A model generated the notes under the pieces. It ran no database searches. It was given only the letters and a program-made list of their open reading frames with translations, and was not told the origin of the DNA. Shown here piece after piece: positions 16,840 to 24,965 of a stretch of DNA of 37,822 bases; position 1 is the first letter of the stretch, and every line of letters starts with the position of its first letter. This DNA comes from Alphaproteobacteria bacterium (GTDB taxonomy: Bacteria; Pseudomonadota; Alphaproteobacteria; UBA2966): NCBI GenBank assembly GCA_018650465.1, contig JABIFY010000089.1, positions 1 to 37,822 on the forward strand, written 5' to 3'. The position numbers and the translations under genes are program-made.

Positions 16840-17336
16840 CGGATAAGCCGGACTTAGTCATCGAGCCGCTTGGGAAAAAACATAACCGAGCGGCTTTTTC
16901 TTGTGGCACAGATGAGCTCGACACCTATCTCCAACGACAAGCCTCTCAAGATACCAAGAGACGAATCGCTAGAATTTTTGTCATACGCTCAGCAGCAGAC
17001 GATCAAACCATTCTCGGCTATTACACCCTGAGTGCCCTTTCGATTGATCTTTCTTCTTTACCAAGTGACCTTGTCAAAAAGCTCCCCAAGCACCCTCTTC
17101 CAGCTGCATTAATTGGTCGGCTGGCAGTCAGCACAAAGTCCCAAGGAGTCGGGCTCGGGAAAGTCCTTCTTGCTGACGCTATCAAGCGCACCTTAGCGCT
17201 CAGTGATGAGATCGCTGTTTACGCCATGGTCGTCGATGCATTGAATACGGATGCTGAAGCGTTTTACCAAGGTTTCGGATTTTCTAAATTGGACACAGCA
17301 ACAAACCGGCTGTTTTTACCGTTGAAATCCGTCTAA
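16836..17336 (+). CDS. GNAT acetyltransferase toxin (TacT-like)
   Basis: A 166-residue GCN5-type acetyltransferase toxin. TacT-family toxins acetylate the amino group of aminoacyl-tRNA and stop translation. The acetyl-CoA pyrophosphate-binding loop is seen at 103-108 (QGVGLG), preceded by the strand LIGRLAV; the catalytic tyrosine is probably Y144 in AEAFYQGFGF; and the N-terminal part has FSCGTDELDTYLQRQASQD, a hallmark of toxin-type GNATs. Length is typical. Its last 21 bases overlap the 3' end of the convergent DUF6441-like gene. The predicted operon partner is the DUF1778 antitoxin upstream. All key residues appear intact, so it is likely active. Confidence 0.9.
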   Translation: MTDKPDLVIEPLGKKHNRAAFSCGTDELDTYLQRQASQDTKRRIARIFVIRSAADDQTILGYYTLSALSIDLSSLPSDLVKKLPKHPLPAALIGRLAVSTKSQGVGLGKVLLADAIKRTLALSDEIAVYAMVVDALNTDAEAFYQGFGFSKLDTATNRLFLPLKSV

Positions 17337-17978
17337 TTGTCTCATTCCGCGACCAATTAATCCCGGCAATTTCCTCTCCCAACGTTTGGCTTCCCGCACC
17401 ACATCCAGGCGTTTCTTAATTTTCACCTGCGGCACCATGATGAACATGACCACGGTTGTGATACCCTGTTTCATCCGTCCGGTTTTGGTGAACACGCCAC
17501 CCTTGGCACGACGACCAACCCGTCCGGATTTATTGATACGAACGCCATCCACCACCAGAAGTGACGGACGACCACGACGATAGACAAACCGCAATGGCCC
17601 AAATCGGTGCTCCGGGAAATTACCCGGATTGATCCGCTTTCCGCCAACACCTCGTTTGGGTGCTGCCGGTGTCGGAATGGCCAGCCAAAGGCCCGACTTG
17701 CTCCGAATCACAGCCCCTTCATCAAAGGTGCGAATGATCTGTGGAGCCTTGGACGAAACCAGTGTGGCAGCATCATGTCCCTTGTTGTGATAAGCACGGC
17801 TCCGCCATGTTCTCGCCAACCTGAGCCCTAAACCGGCAGCAACCACCTGTTTGCGCAGACCGCCTTTAAGCCCTGCACCGGCCTCCTTTATGCCAGCAGC
17901 AACACCGCGCTCAATGCGCTTTGTCTCAGCCTGCATATCGGCCATGAGGGAACCAACGATGGCGGCACCAAGCTTCAT
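17316..17978 (-). CDS. DUF6441-like head-tail protein
   Basis: A 220-residue very basic protein, in the position of HK97 gp10-like tail completion proteins. It starts MKLGAAIVGSLMADMQAE with an amphipathic helix, followed by an alanine/glycine-rich segment and a string of basic residues (FVYRRGRPSLLVVDG, GRRAKGGVFTK). The VFIMVPQVKIKKRLD-like segment near 182-192 (FIMVPQVKIKKRLD) with the RLDV ending resembles the C-terminal hallmark of phage DUF6441 proteins (V-P-x-V-x-L-x-K-R). It likely works in neck or tail assembly. It ends in a tail-to-tail overlap with the toxin gene, and begins with an ATGA overlap to the connector gene upstream. Confidence 0.75.
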   Translation of the reverse strand: MKLGAAIVGSLMADMQAETKRIERGVAAGIKEAGAGLKGGLRKQVVAAGLGLRLARTWRSRAYHNKGHDAATLVSSKAPQIIRTFDEGAVIRSKSGLWLAIPTPAAPKRGVGGKRINPGNFPEHRFGPLRFVYRRGRPSLLVVDGVRINKSGRVGRRAKGGVFTKTGRMKQGITTVVMFIMVPQVKIKKRLDVVREAKRWERKLPGLIGRGMRQLDGFQR

Positions 17979-18292
17979 GCGGGTCTTGTGTCCAGTGTCC
18001 AGAACAAACGATGCGGATCACGCCGTTCAGGTTCTCCCTGAATAACGTAGTCAGCACCATCAATGGTGAGCAGATCATCAGGACGTGGTTCGGCTAATTC
18101 CGACACACGAACCTCAAACAGGGCCGTTTCCGTGTGGACCCGGGTTTCGCCAAAACCGGTAATCTCGTCAGGACGCATGGCGATCACCCGAATGTTCACA
18201 GCAGCTCCCCCTTGCGGGGAATACAGTGCATCAACACCAAATTCATCAAATGTGACGTCGAGTACCTCCGATGCCAGGGAAGCGAAGGTCAT
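17975..18292 (-). CDS. Head-tail joining protein (gpFII-like)
   Basis: A 105-residue beta-rich protein in the place of lambda gpFII, which joins the finished head to the tail. The segments DVTFDEFGVDALYSP, a central FEVRVSELAEPRPDD and TIDGADYVIQGEPERRDPHRLFW fit the small beta-barrel of head-tail joining proteins (Gifsy-2/FII-type). It is flanked by ATGA overlaps with both the small protein upstream and the DUF6441-like gene downstream. Assignment is from pattern and position. Confidence 0.78.
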   Translation of the reverse strand: MTFASLASEVLDVTFDEFGVDALYSPQGGAAVNIRVIAMRPDEITGFGETRVHTETALFEVRVSELAEPRPDDLLTIDGADYVIQGEPERRDPHRLFWTLDTRPA

Positions 18293-18480
18293 TCATCTTC
18301 ACTGGGCGTATCAGGTTCAGACTTGGCCTTACCGCCCTTCTTTGCTGGTTGTTCTGTGACCAGACTTGCCAGCTTTCGCTCAACAAGCCTGCGTCCCTCG
18401 TCTTCGTTGATATCGAACGTATCGCCAGGAGAATGGGTTTTCTTACCGGCGACGACCATAACGTTTGCTTTAAGCTTCAT
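18289..18480 (-). CDS. Small head-region protein, 63 aa
   Basis: A 63-residue hydrophilic protein following the major capsid gene. I start it at 18480 (MKLKANVMVVAG) because a GGGGG ribosome binding site lies 5-9 bases upstream and the alternative GTG-like start lies inside the capsid stop region. The N-terminal part forms two strands with a K-x-x-PGD-x-F motif (HSPGDTFDI), like small SH3-fold or DUF7210-like phage proteins, followed by EGRRLVERKLASLV and a lysine/acid-rich disordered tail. This kind of protein often sits between capsid and connectors. Function unknown. Confidence 0.7.
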   Translation of the reverse strand: MKLKANVMVVAGKKTHSPGDTFDINEDEGRRLVERKLASLVTEQPAKKGGKAKSEPDTPSEDE

Positions 18481-18491
18481 GGCTATCCCCC

Positions 18492-19532
18492 TTACAATAC
18501 GGTTGCACAAAAACTGGCATTGGCCCGGTAAGGCACCACCAAAGCCGAAGACTGCAGGAGCATGTAGCGCACCGGCGGATCGTTTTCCGACCAGGATTTA
18601 ACAAAATATTCCAACGGACGAATGCCTGCGGCTTCATCAAGAATGGCCCCGTGGTGACGAACACCTTCCAATCCCGTTCGTGCTACCAGCAACACCGTGC
18701 CGGTGGGAAGCAGCGTCTGGTCCACACCGTCGTCATCCACATAAACATCGTTGTAGGTCCAGATATCGAAGCTGCCGATGTTACCGCGAAACACAGATTT
18801 TTCATCCGCGACGATAGGATCAAGCGACAGACTGATAGAGGTGCCGCGCCTGACATCGAACAGGGCCTTCACTTCCGGGTCCTTGAGGAATTCCTCAAAG
18901 GCGCTGTCTTCCATAATCACCGTGCGCGGGCTGAGGCCGGAATTTCCCCGCACCGTAATCGCCCAGGAACGCAAATCAGCCAGAGGGCTGATACCGGCCT
19001 GACCCCAGCGAGACGTGCCGGTGAGCGCCACCGTATGGGTCGCGTCGCGCTGAAAATCCACCACCTGAGTGGCGTAGCCTTCACCTGCAACCACTTGTTT
19101 GCCTGTCAAAAGCACCTCGGTCGCCATCACTTCAAAGCGACGGTTCAGCATCTTGAGCATATCGGCCAGGTTATCGGCGACGGCGGCCTGAATGCGGCTT
19201 TCAGGAGACATGCCGCCTAAGAATGCCTCACCCGGACGGCGTTTAAGACCTTGCTGTGGCCGGACCACCCGTTTTTCCTTGAGATAGGCGGGTTTAAAAC
19301 TCTTGGTCTCGTAACCACGGTTCGCCACCACCTTGCCTTCAACCAAAGGAGAGACAAAGGGTGTAATGCGCGGCTTGCCATCGACCACGTCGAAGAAAAT
19401 CTCCTCCGTGTCAGATCGCGAAACTGTCGAGAAGAAGGTTCGGGCCAGGAACTGGACCGGCTCGGCGTTGGAGGCGACAATGCCTTCGATGACGCGCTCC
19501 AGACGACCGGTATCATAAGCGTTGATTGGCAT
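18492..19532 (-). CDS. Major capsid protein (lambda gpE family)
   Basis: A 346-residue major capsid protein of the HK97-fold gpE type. It shows the family's patterns: VEGKVVANRGYETKSFKPAYLK, RPGEAFLGGMSPESRIQAAVADNL (split within the motif GGMSPE), ANDVYVDDDG-like dimer segment (TYNDVYVDDDGVDQ), and an acidic C-terminal loop with the RPLEYFVKSWSENDPP motif that ends gpE proteins. Residues 1-60 probably form the N-arm. The ribosome binding site GGGAG is about 11 bases before the ATG. The preceding gene is the decoration protein D, as in lambda. Confidence 0.93.
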   Translation of the reverse strand: MPINAYDTGRLERVIEGIVASNAEPVQFLARTFFSTVSRSDTEEIFFDVVDGKPRITPFVSPLVEGKVVANRGYETKSFKPAYLKEKRVVRPQQGLKRRPGEAFLGGMSPESRIQAAVADNLADMLKMLNRRFEVMATEVLLTGKQVVAGEGYATQVVDFQRDATHTVALTGTSRWGQAGISPLADLRSWAITVRGNSGLSPRTVIMEDSAFEEFLKDPEVKALFDVRRGTSISLSLDPIVADEKSVFRGNIGSFDIWTYNDVYVDDDGVDQTLLPTGTVLLVARTGLEGVRHHGAILDEAAGIRPLEYFVKSWSENDPPVRYMLLQSSALVVPYRANASFCATVL

Positions 19533-19535
19533 AAT

Positions 19536-19916
19536 TTAAGCTCCCACAACAGGTTTGAGAAAAATACTCCGGGAGCGAAACCCCGGCTTGGTGGTGGATT
19601 TGTCATGACCGGTGCCGAAGACGAGAGCGTCCTCGTTAAAGCAACCGGCAAACCAGACAGCGGCCTTGAGGGCTCCGCCACTGGCGTCCACATCGTTTTG
19701 CAAAATGGCGACAGGGCCTTCCGACCCATCAACAGCTGCGGCGAGCGAAAGCTTGAAGGTATTATCGGCGGTGACCTCACCCAACACAGACCCCATGGTC
19801 AAATTTTCACCGGCGGCGATGATCACGGTATCGGTGTGACGGGGAAAGTCACCGGCAATGAGGTCCTCTTGAGTAAAGGCATCCACATTGCCAAAATTGG
19901 GATCGCGTAGCGCCAT
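19536..19916 (-). CDS. Head decoration protein (lambda gpD family)
   Basis: A 126-residue capsid stabilisation protein of the gpD family, which trimerises on the outside of the expanded head. The N-terminal FTQEDLIAGDFPRHTDTV, the beta pair ENLTMGSVLGEV with the G-x-V-L-G motif, KAAVWFAGCFNEDAL and the C-terminal FRSRSIFLKPVV are diagnostic. An AAGGAG ribosome binding site precedes the ATG by 8 bases, inside the stop region of the protease/scaffold gene. A single cysteine is seen in GCFNED. Confidence 0.92.
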   Translation of the reverse strand: MALRDPNFGNVDAFTQEDLIAGDFPRHTDTVIIAAGENLTMGSVLGEVTADNTFKLSLAAAVDGSEGPVAILQNDVDASGGALKAAVWFAGCFNEDALVFGTGHDKSTTKPGFRSRSIFLKPVVGA

Positions 19917-19918
19917 GA

Positions 19919-20353
19919 TCAGGCTCCTTGATTAGGTGTGGGTTTGTGACCGAGGGTCGAAAGTGCCCGGGCCGTCATGGCCGCGACGGCAGTGTCTTCT
20001 TCATCTTCCGGGGCATCGGCACCAACAACCGGATTGTCGACATTGGCCATGGCAGCATTCAGCAGGCCACCAGTTTTCGGCTGTTCAGGTGCTGAGGACA
20101 GAACCTTGATGGCACTTGTCGCGTCCAGGTCGGTTTCTGTGGCGAGAGACCGGGCCAAATCGGCACGGCCTTCTGCCTCGGAAGCTCCCAGAATGGCGGC
20201 AATGCGTTTGCGCTCCGCCGTCCGACCATCACTGTGGCCTTCCACCTTCAACGCTTCCGTATTGACCGCAGTATTGATAGATGTATTTTCCGGCTCGGTA
20301 GCGCCGGTAATTTCCTGGACGGCATTCATATCCGCCTCTTGTGCGTTATCCAT
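19919..20353 (-). CDS. Nested scaffold protein (Nu3-like, internal start)
   Basis: Candidate separate scaffold of 144 residues read in the same frame as the protease gene from an internal ATG at 20353 (codon 297, MDNAQEADMN). An AAGGA Shine-Dalgarno sequence lies 8 bases upstream, of the same quality as those of the tail terminator and decoration genes, which is unusual inside a coding region. The region translated is the acidic, helix-rich part without protease residues. Lambda Nu3 is made the same way from within gene C, so the arrangement is expected from knowledge of the family. It remains to be shown that the start is used. Confidence 0.6.
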   Translation of the reverse strand: MDNAQEADMNAVQEITGATEPENTSINTAVNTEALKVEGHSDGRTAERKRIAAILGASEAEGRADLARSLATETDLDATSAIKVLSSAPEQPKTGGLLNAAMANVDNPVVGADAPEDEEDTAVAAMTARALSTLGHKPTPNQGA

Positions 20354-21241
20354 TTTTGGATTCCTTGTCTGTGATGCACGATGCGCAGCGGCCCGCACAC
20401 CCGTTGTTGTTACCGACGGGGCCGCCCGTCGTTCCAGTTCTGATAAGGTTTCAGCGAAGGTCGCAATGCCGTCGACAAAGCCAGAAGCCACGGCCTCTTG
20501 CGGGTTAAGCCACCCAGCTTCAGTGGCGCGGACGACACTTGCATCAATGTTTCGATTGCGGGCCACCGTGGAGACAAACAGGTCATAAAGCCGGTCCACT
20601 TCCGCTTGGAGGGAGAACTTGGCTTCAGCTGTCAGCGGAAAATGCTCGCTGCCATCAATTTTGCGATCCCCGGCAAACACCGGTGTGTAGACATACCCCT
20701 GCTTGGCATCCTTGGCGCTCTGATCCATGTGCATGGCAACCACGCCAATAGAACCAACACCGGCGGAGCGTGGCAGCGTGAGCCGTTCCGCAGCACTGGC
20801 AATGGCATAAGCCGCCGAATAGGCGTTTTCGTTGGCGATGGCCCAGACCGGTCTAATGCTCCGGGCCTGATAAATGGTATCCACCAAATCAAACAACCCC
20901 GCGACTTCACCGCCGGGACTATCTATTTCCATGAGTACGGCACGGACTTGAGTGTCAGCCATGGCCTCACGAATTTGTGCGCCGATAGAGGCGTAACTGG
21001 TCAACCCACTTTCCGCATCCAAACCACTGGAACGCTGTACCAAAGTGCCCTGCACAGGAATAACGGCAACACCACCACCTGAGACGGAATAGGACGAACG
21101 CCCGTTGCTATCTGGTCGGTTTAATGCTGCCAGCGGCTCATCAAGATGCTTGCGAAAAACACCTTCGATCACCCTCAGCTTATCGAACCCGATGGCCAGC
21201 GGCGTGTTATAGAGGCGTGACCACAGACGGGGATACTTCAT
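19919..21241 (-). CDS. Prohead protease (S49, lambda gpC-like) with C-terminal scaffold region
   Basis: A 440-residue protein with an S49/SppA-type protease domain (about 1-270) that would cleave scaffold and connector during head maturation. Substrate strand EIDSPGGEVAGLFD is at 106-118, the nucleophile is likely S142 in NENAYSAAYAIASAA, and the general base likely K194 in GDRKIDG. The C-terminal 144 residues are acidic and helical (GHSDGRTAERKRIAAILGAS), the typical scaffold portion of gpC. It starts at an ATGA overlap with the portal gene. An internal start for the scaffold alone is listed separately. Confidence 0.92.
   Translation of the reverse strand: MKYPRLWSRLYNTPLAIGFDKLRVIEGVFRKHLDEPLAALNRPDSNGRSSYSVSGGGVAVIPVQGTLVQRSSGLDAESGLTSYASIGAQIREAMADTQVRAVLMEIDSPGGEVAGLFDLVDTIYQARSIRPVWAIANENAYSAAYAIASAAERLTLPRSAGVGSIGVVAMHMDQSAKDAKQGYVYTPVFAGDRKIDGSEHFPLTAEAKFSLQAEVDRLYDLFVSTVARNRNIDASVVRATEAGWLNPQEAVASGFVDGIATFAETLSELERRAAPSVTTTGVRAAAHRASQTRNPKMDNAQEADMNAVQEITGATEPENTSINTAVNTEALKVEGHSDGRTAERKRIAAILGASEAEGRADLARSLATETDLDATSAIKVLSSAPEQPKTGGLLNAAMANVDNPVVGADAPEDEEDTAVAAMTARALSTLGHKPTPNQGA
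20360..20366 (-). promoter_or_regulatory. Internal Shine-Dalgarno for scaffold start
   Basis: On the minus strand the bases before the internal ATG read AAGGAATCCAAAA, putting AAGGA at about 8 bases upstream. The same AAGGAA element precedes the tail terminator ATG at 16483. It would direct ribosomes to initiate the nested scaffold within the gpC-like gene. Confidence 0.55.
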
Positions 21242-22788
21242 GATTTTGCTTCCTTAACGTGACCTAATTCTTGATCGGGTGCTTCCTCCACAAACGGTTG
21301 CCCGGATACAACATCTGCCGCACCCAATAAGCCAAGCTCGGTCATGCGTTCACGCTCCCGCGCCCGCTGTTCCAGAACTTCTTCCCAGTCGAGACCTTGC
21401 TCGGCGCATTCGTTTTCGAGGGTCGAAACTCCGATATCCATGCGGGTCTGAGCAGCCTTTGCTTCTTTGACCGGATCCACCCACCCCCGACCTGGCCCAA
21501 TCCAACGGGATCGGGCATAAGCTCGGCGATGTTCGTAAAAATCAGGGGCTTCGATCAACCCGGCCTCGATGACTTCTTCGAGCCAGAGTTCATAAACAGG
21601 TTGTGTCCAATGGGCTGACAGCCATTGCCGACGGCCATTGAAAAACCGCCAGGCTTCCAATAATGCCGCCCTGGCACTGGAGTAATTGGTCTTGCTAAAA
21701 TCTTTGAGCAAAAGCTCGTAGGGCATATGCAACGCCGCCGCCACATGACGGGACATGGCCTCAACAAAAGGCGCGAAACCATCTGCCGGACGCGACGGCG
21801 CAAATGACGACAGTTTGTCTCCCGGAAACAACGGCATAACCGCTCCACCTTTGAGACGGACACGGTTTTTGATATAGGCGTTGCGGTCCTGCATATATTG
21901 ATCGGCGTCACCACCGAACATCTCGACAATGCTGTCCTGATCCATGGGCGTTTCAATGAAGGCCGCAATCATGGCGTTAATAACAGCAGCCTGCAGTTCG
22001 CTGCTTTGGTATTTATCCAGCATGCGAAACTGCTTCATCACTGCAGAGAACAGAGGCTTTCCCCGGGTCTGTCCGGTACGTTCCTTATCATGGACATGAA
22101 TAACCCGATGGCGACCCCACCGCGTAAAGGCAGGCACGCGCTGCCAATCTTCGGCAGTGGCCGCCCAGGCAAAATGATCACCAGGATGGGTTTTCTTGAT
22201 CCAATAAGCCTGCGGCGCACCGTAGGCATTAACTTCGATACCGGCGCGCATTCCTTTGCCATCACTTTTATGCGGTGGCGTTGACAGTCGGTCGGCCTCA
22301 ATTATCTGAATGCGGGTAGCGAACGGTCCGTCACCAGGCAACCACAAGGGAAGAGCCATGGCTTCACCGTTCAACAATCCAGAACGGAACACCAACTGGG
22401 TGAGACCGGCAAAATTCAACGTTCGCCCGGCATCACAATCGGTTCCATCCGCCCAGGTTCGCCACAGGGCTTCAATCTGGTTGCTCCATTCGTCAGCCCA
22501 AACTTTGTCACGACCCAGCGCCCGATAATCCGGCTTGGCCGATAATCTAAATCCCGTGCCGACCACATTGTCGGTGATGGTTTGGATTGCACCCGAAGCA
22601 ATGCCATTATTAATTGCCAAATCACGATTGCGCGCCCGCAGCATGGGCAAATCATCCAGCAGGTCCGCATCCGCCGATCCAAATGATGGCAGCCAGGAGG
22701 CAGTCTCCCGGTCCGTGGTCGAGGCACCATGATGGGCTCCCGCATGAGCCTTTGGCCGCGAGATGAAGGAACGCAATCGTTGGAGCAT
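21238..22788 (-). CDS. Portal protein (lambda gpB family)
   Basis: A 516-residue portal protein that forms the dodecameric DNA channel at the capsid vertex. Family patterns include DLPMLRARNRDLAINNGIASG, VGTGFRLSAKPDY, LPYELLLKDFSKTNYSSARAA (split around MPYELLLKDF), and GRGWVDPVKEAKA, all hallmarks of phage portal family 2. The C-terminal ~30 residues are hydrophilic. It starts directly after the gpW stop (TAA then ATG with no gap) and overlaps the protease start by ATGA. Length is normal. Confidence 0.94.
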   Translation of the reverse strand: MLQRLRSFISRPKAHAGAHHGASTTDRETASWLPSFGSADADLLDDLPMLRARNRDLAINNGIASGAIQTITDNVVGTGFRLSAKPDYRALGRDKVWADEWSNQIEALWRTWADGTDCDAGRTLNFAGLTQLVFRSGLLNGEAMALPLWLPGDGPFATRIQIIEADRLSTPPHKSDGKGMRAGIEVNAYGAPQAYWIKKTHPGDHFAWAATAEDWQRVPAFTRWGRHRVIHVHDKERTGQTRGKPLFSAVMKQFRMLDKYQSSELQAAVINAMIAAFIETPMDQDSIVEMFGGDADQYMQDRNAYIKNRVRLKGGAVMPLFPGDKLSSFAPSRPADGFAPFVEAMSRHVAAALHMPYELLLKDFSKTNYSSARAALLEAWRFFNGRRQWLSAHWTQPVYELWLEEVIEAGLIEAPDFYEHRRAYARSRWIGPGRGWVDPVKEAKAAQTRMDIGVSTLENECAEQGLDWEEVLEQRARERERMTELGLLGAADVVSGQPFVEEAPDQELGHVKEAKS

Positions 22789-23016
22789 TTAAAATTCCAC
22801 GTAGATAGGAGCCCGCTTGGACAGACCCTTAAGTTTGGCGATCTGGTTTTTGAGACCGGCGATATAAAGTCGCATCTCAGCAACATTGGCCGCCGTATAG
22901 GCAACGCGGCCTCCGGTGCCGATATCGACGACTTGGCGTTGACCGCCCGTGGCAAGCACATGCAGAGCAGCCTCGGCTTCCGTAAGCCGGGTTTCCAATG
23001 TTGTTAATTCAGTCAT
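22789..23016 (-). CDS. gpW-like head-tail joining protein
   Basis: A 75-residue small protein in the place of lambda gpW, which seals the portal channel and provides a tail docking site. It has the expected helix-hairpin-helix plan: helix LETRLTEAEAALHVLATG, strand pair RQVVDIGTGGRVAYTAAN, and helix VAEMRLYIAGLKNQIAKL, ending in a short basic tail. It lies between the large terminase and portal genes, as in lambda. The ribosome binding site is weak (purines near GCTTTAGATA), so translation may depend on coupling. Confidence 0.85.
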   Translation of the reverse strand: MTELTTLETRLTEAEAALHVLATGGQRQVVDIGTGGRVAYTAANVAEMRLYIAGLKNQIAKLKGLSKRAPIYVEF

Positions 23017-23030
23017 TATCTAAAGCCTGT

Positions 23031-24965
23031 TTAGAGCCAGGGATCATCGGACAAAATAGGATCTGCCCAACGCGATGATGTGTCGGCTTCCGTCTCCGGC
23101 AAGGACAGAGATCGTTTCGTTTTGGCCAAGCCGTCCTTGTTATTTTCCTTGGCGTTTTCCTCGAGCTTTCGTTCCTTGTTACGGGCAACACGCTCGGTTA
23201 GACGCACCAGATCATATTCAGCAGCAGCTCGGGCATAGACCCGACAATCCAGCGCCTCGTTACGCTCACGGGTTTTTTGCCATTCGATAACAGCAAACCC
23301 GTTTTTCTTGACCCGGGTGACAGCCTGCTCGGCGGTCAATTGCTTAAAATATTCCGGGTCATACTGTGGAAAATGGCAGTATCCCGGCGGAAACTCTTCT
23401 TCCTCTTCAGGCGGGTCCTTACGCAGATCACCATAGAGCTCTGCTTTAAACACCGGTCCACAGACCGTCCACAGCTTGGCTCCACGTTTGCGTTTTCGCT
23501 TGCCGATCTTTACTTCGACATCACTGGGCCCCTGTATGGGGAAACGGCTTTTATCAACGCCCTTGATGGGCATGACGCGCCCCAATGGAGCCGTCCGCGA
23601 CCAGGCATAAACTTGCTGGGTGGCATAGCCAGAATCAACGGCCATACGATCAATCATCATGCCAGCGCCGGTTTCCGTATGGGGAAACCGTTCTTCCAGC
23701 ATGGCGCTCAATTTGTTCCAAACACCCGTCTTGGCCGTATCACCATGGAGAACCCGGTAATCTAACGACCAGCTTTCCCGTTTACGGCCCCAGGCAATCA
23801 CCTCGACCTCAATGCGATCACGCTGCACATCGGCACCAGCTGTCAAAAACAGCCCACCTTCCGGCACCACGCCGATAGGATATTCCTCACGGCGATTGTA
23901 AATGCGCTCCCATTCCGGAGCCTCGCCCCGGATTTCGAAGACTTCCCCCAACGACGTGTTGATAAATGTCTTCATGGCTTCCTCACCGTGTTCCTTGGCG
24001 GAAAGAAAGGTGCGAACCATCTCTTCCAGCTTGACCCATGGTGAGTAAATCTCGTTCAGATGAAACCCGGCAATCTTGGCAAAAGGTTTTTCCGCTCTCC
24101 ATTCGCCGAGACGGATGGCCCCACCGCGTTTGGCGTCTTTCCAAAGTGTGCCGCATTGTTCGCAAACATAATGGGCGCTCTCGGGCAGATGTTTTCCTGT
24201 CGCGTCTTTATCCCAGCGGACTTGCTCCCAGCGCAGGATCTGATGTTCCCCACAATCGGGGCACGGCACCCAATACCGGCGTTTGTCACTTTCTTCCCAG
24301 GCCGCATCAATTCGGCTCACTCCTTTGATGGTCGGGGTCGAGACCATAACCATCTTTCTGTTCCAGAAGGTGACGGTTCTTTTTTTGGCCAAATTGACCG
24401 GGTCACCTTCGGCACCAGCGCTGGCCGGATACCGATCCACCTCATCACAAAGCAAAATGCGGATCGGGCGCATGGCCAAACCCGATGGTGCATTGGCACC
24501 GACGATAGTCAGGTGACCGCCACCAAATTTCTTATGCAGGATCTTGTTCGATCCATCCCGCGATTTAGGATCAGACAGTTTGCCGCGCAGGCACGGCGTA
24601 TCGCGCGCCATTGGGGCAAAACGGTCCTTTGACCATGTCTCTGCGTCTCGTTCCGTCGGCATCACCACCATGATCGGCGATGGATCCTGATCAACGTAAT
24701 AGCCAACCGCATTTAGGATGCACTCGGTTTTACCGACCTGTGCAGATGTCTTGACCACCACGGTTTCCACCGAGGGATCAGAAATAGCTTCCATGATGCC
24801 GCGCTGATATTCAGCGCGATCCGTCATCCATTGACCGGGCTCGGCACTCGCTTCAGAGCTCAGTCTACGATTTTGATCCGCCCACTGGCTGATCGTCAGG
24901 TCCGGCGGTGGTGCCGCCACTTTGCAGGCGTTTTTCACCGCCTTCCTCAACGCTGGTGTTCCCAT
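23031..24965 (-). CDS. Terminase large subunit (lambda gpA family)
   Basis: The DNA-packaging ATPase and nuclease. The N-terminal ATPase has the LSSEASAEPGQWMTDRAEYQ segment and Walker A SAQVGKTE; a zinc-binding insert follows (CPDCGEHQ and CEQCGTLW). The nuclease domain carries GADVQRDRIEVEVIAWGR and DSGYATQQVYAW. The frame is open to an ATG at 25070, which would overlap the small terminase by 206 bases and add a lysine/serine-rich stretch not seen in gpA proteins. I prefer the ATG at 24965 (MGTPALRKAV, about 644 aa); a GTG two codons before KNACKV (24941) is another option. The conserved part begins at PPPDLTISQWAD. The stop TAA is 14 bases before the gpW start. Confidence 0.9.
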   Translation of the reverse strand: MGTPALRKAVKNACKVAAPPPDLTISQWADQNRRLSSEASAEPGQWMTDRAEYQRGIMEAISDPSVETVVVKTSAQVGKTECILNAVGYYVDQDPSPIMVVMPTERDAETWSKDRFAPMARDTPCLRGKLSDPKSRDGSNKILHKKFGGGHLTIVGANAPSGLAMRPIRILLCDEVDRYPASAGAEGDPVNLAKKRTVTFWNRKMVMVSTPTIKGVSRIDAAWEESDKRRYWVPCPDCGEHQILRWEQVRWDKDATGKHLPESAHYVCEQCGTLWKDAKRGGAIRLGEWRAEKPFAKIAGFHLNEIYSPWVKLEEMVRTFLSAKEHGEEAMKTFINTSLGEVFEIRGEAPEWERIYNRREEYPIGVVPEGGLFLTAGADVQRDRIEVEVIAWGRKRESWSLDYRVLHGDTAKTGVWNKLSAMLEERFPHTETGAGMMIDRMAVDSGYATQQVYAWSRTAPLGRVMPIKGVDKSRFPIQGPSDVEVKIGKRKRKRGAKLWTVCGPVFKAELYGDLRKDPPEEEEEFPPGYCHFPQYDPEYFKQLTAEQAVTRVKKNGFAVIEWQKTRERNEALDCRVYARAAAEYDLVRLTERVARNKERKLEENAKENNKDGLAKTKRSLSLPETEADTSSRWADPILSDDPWL

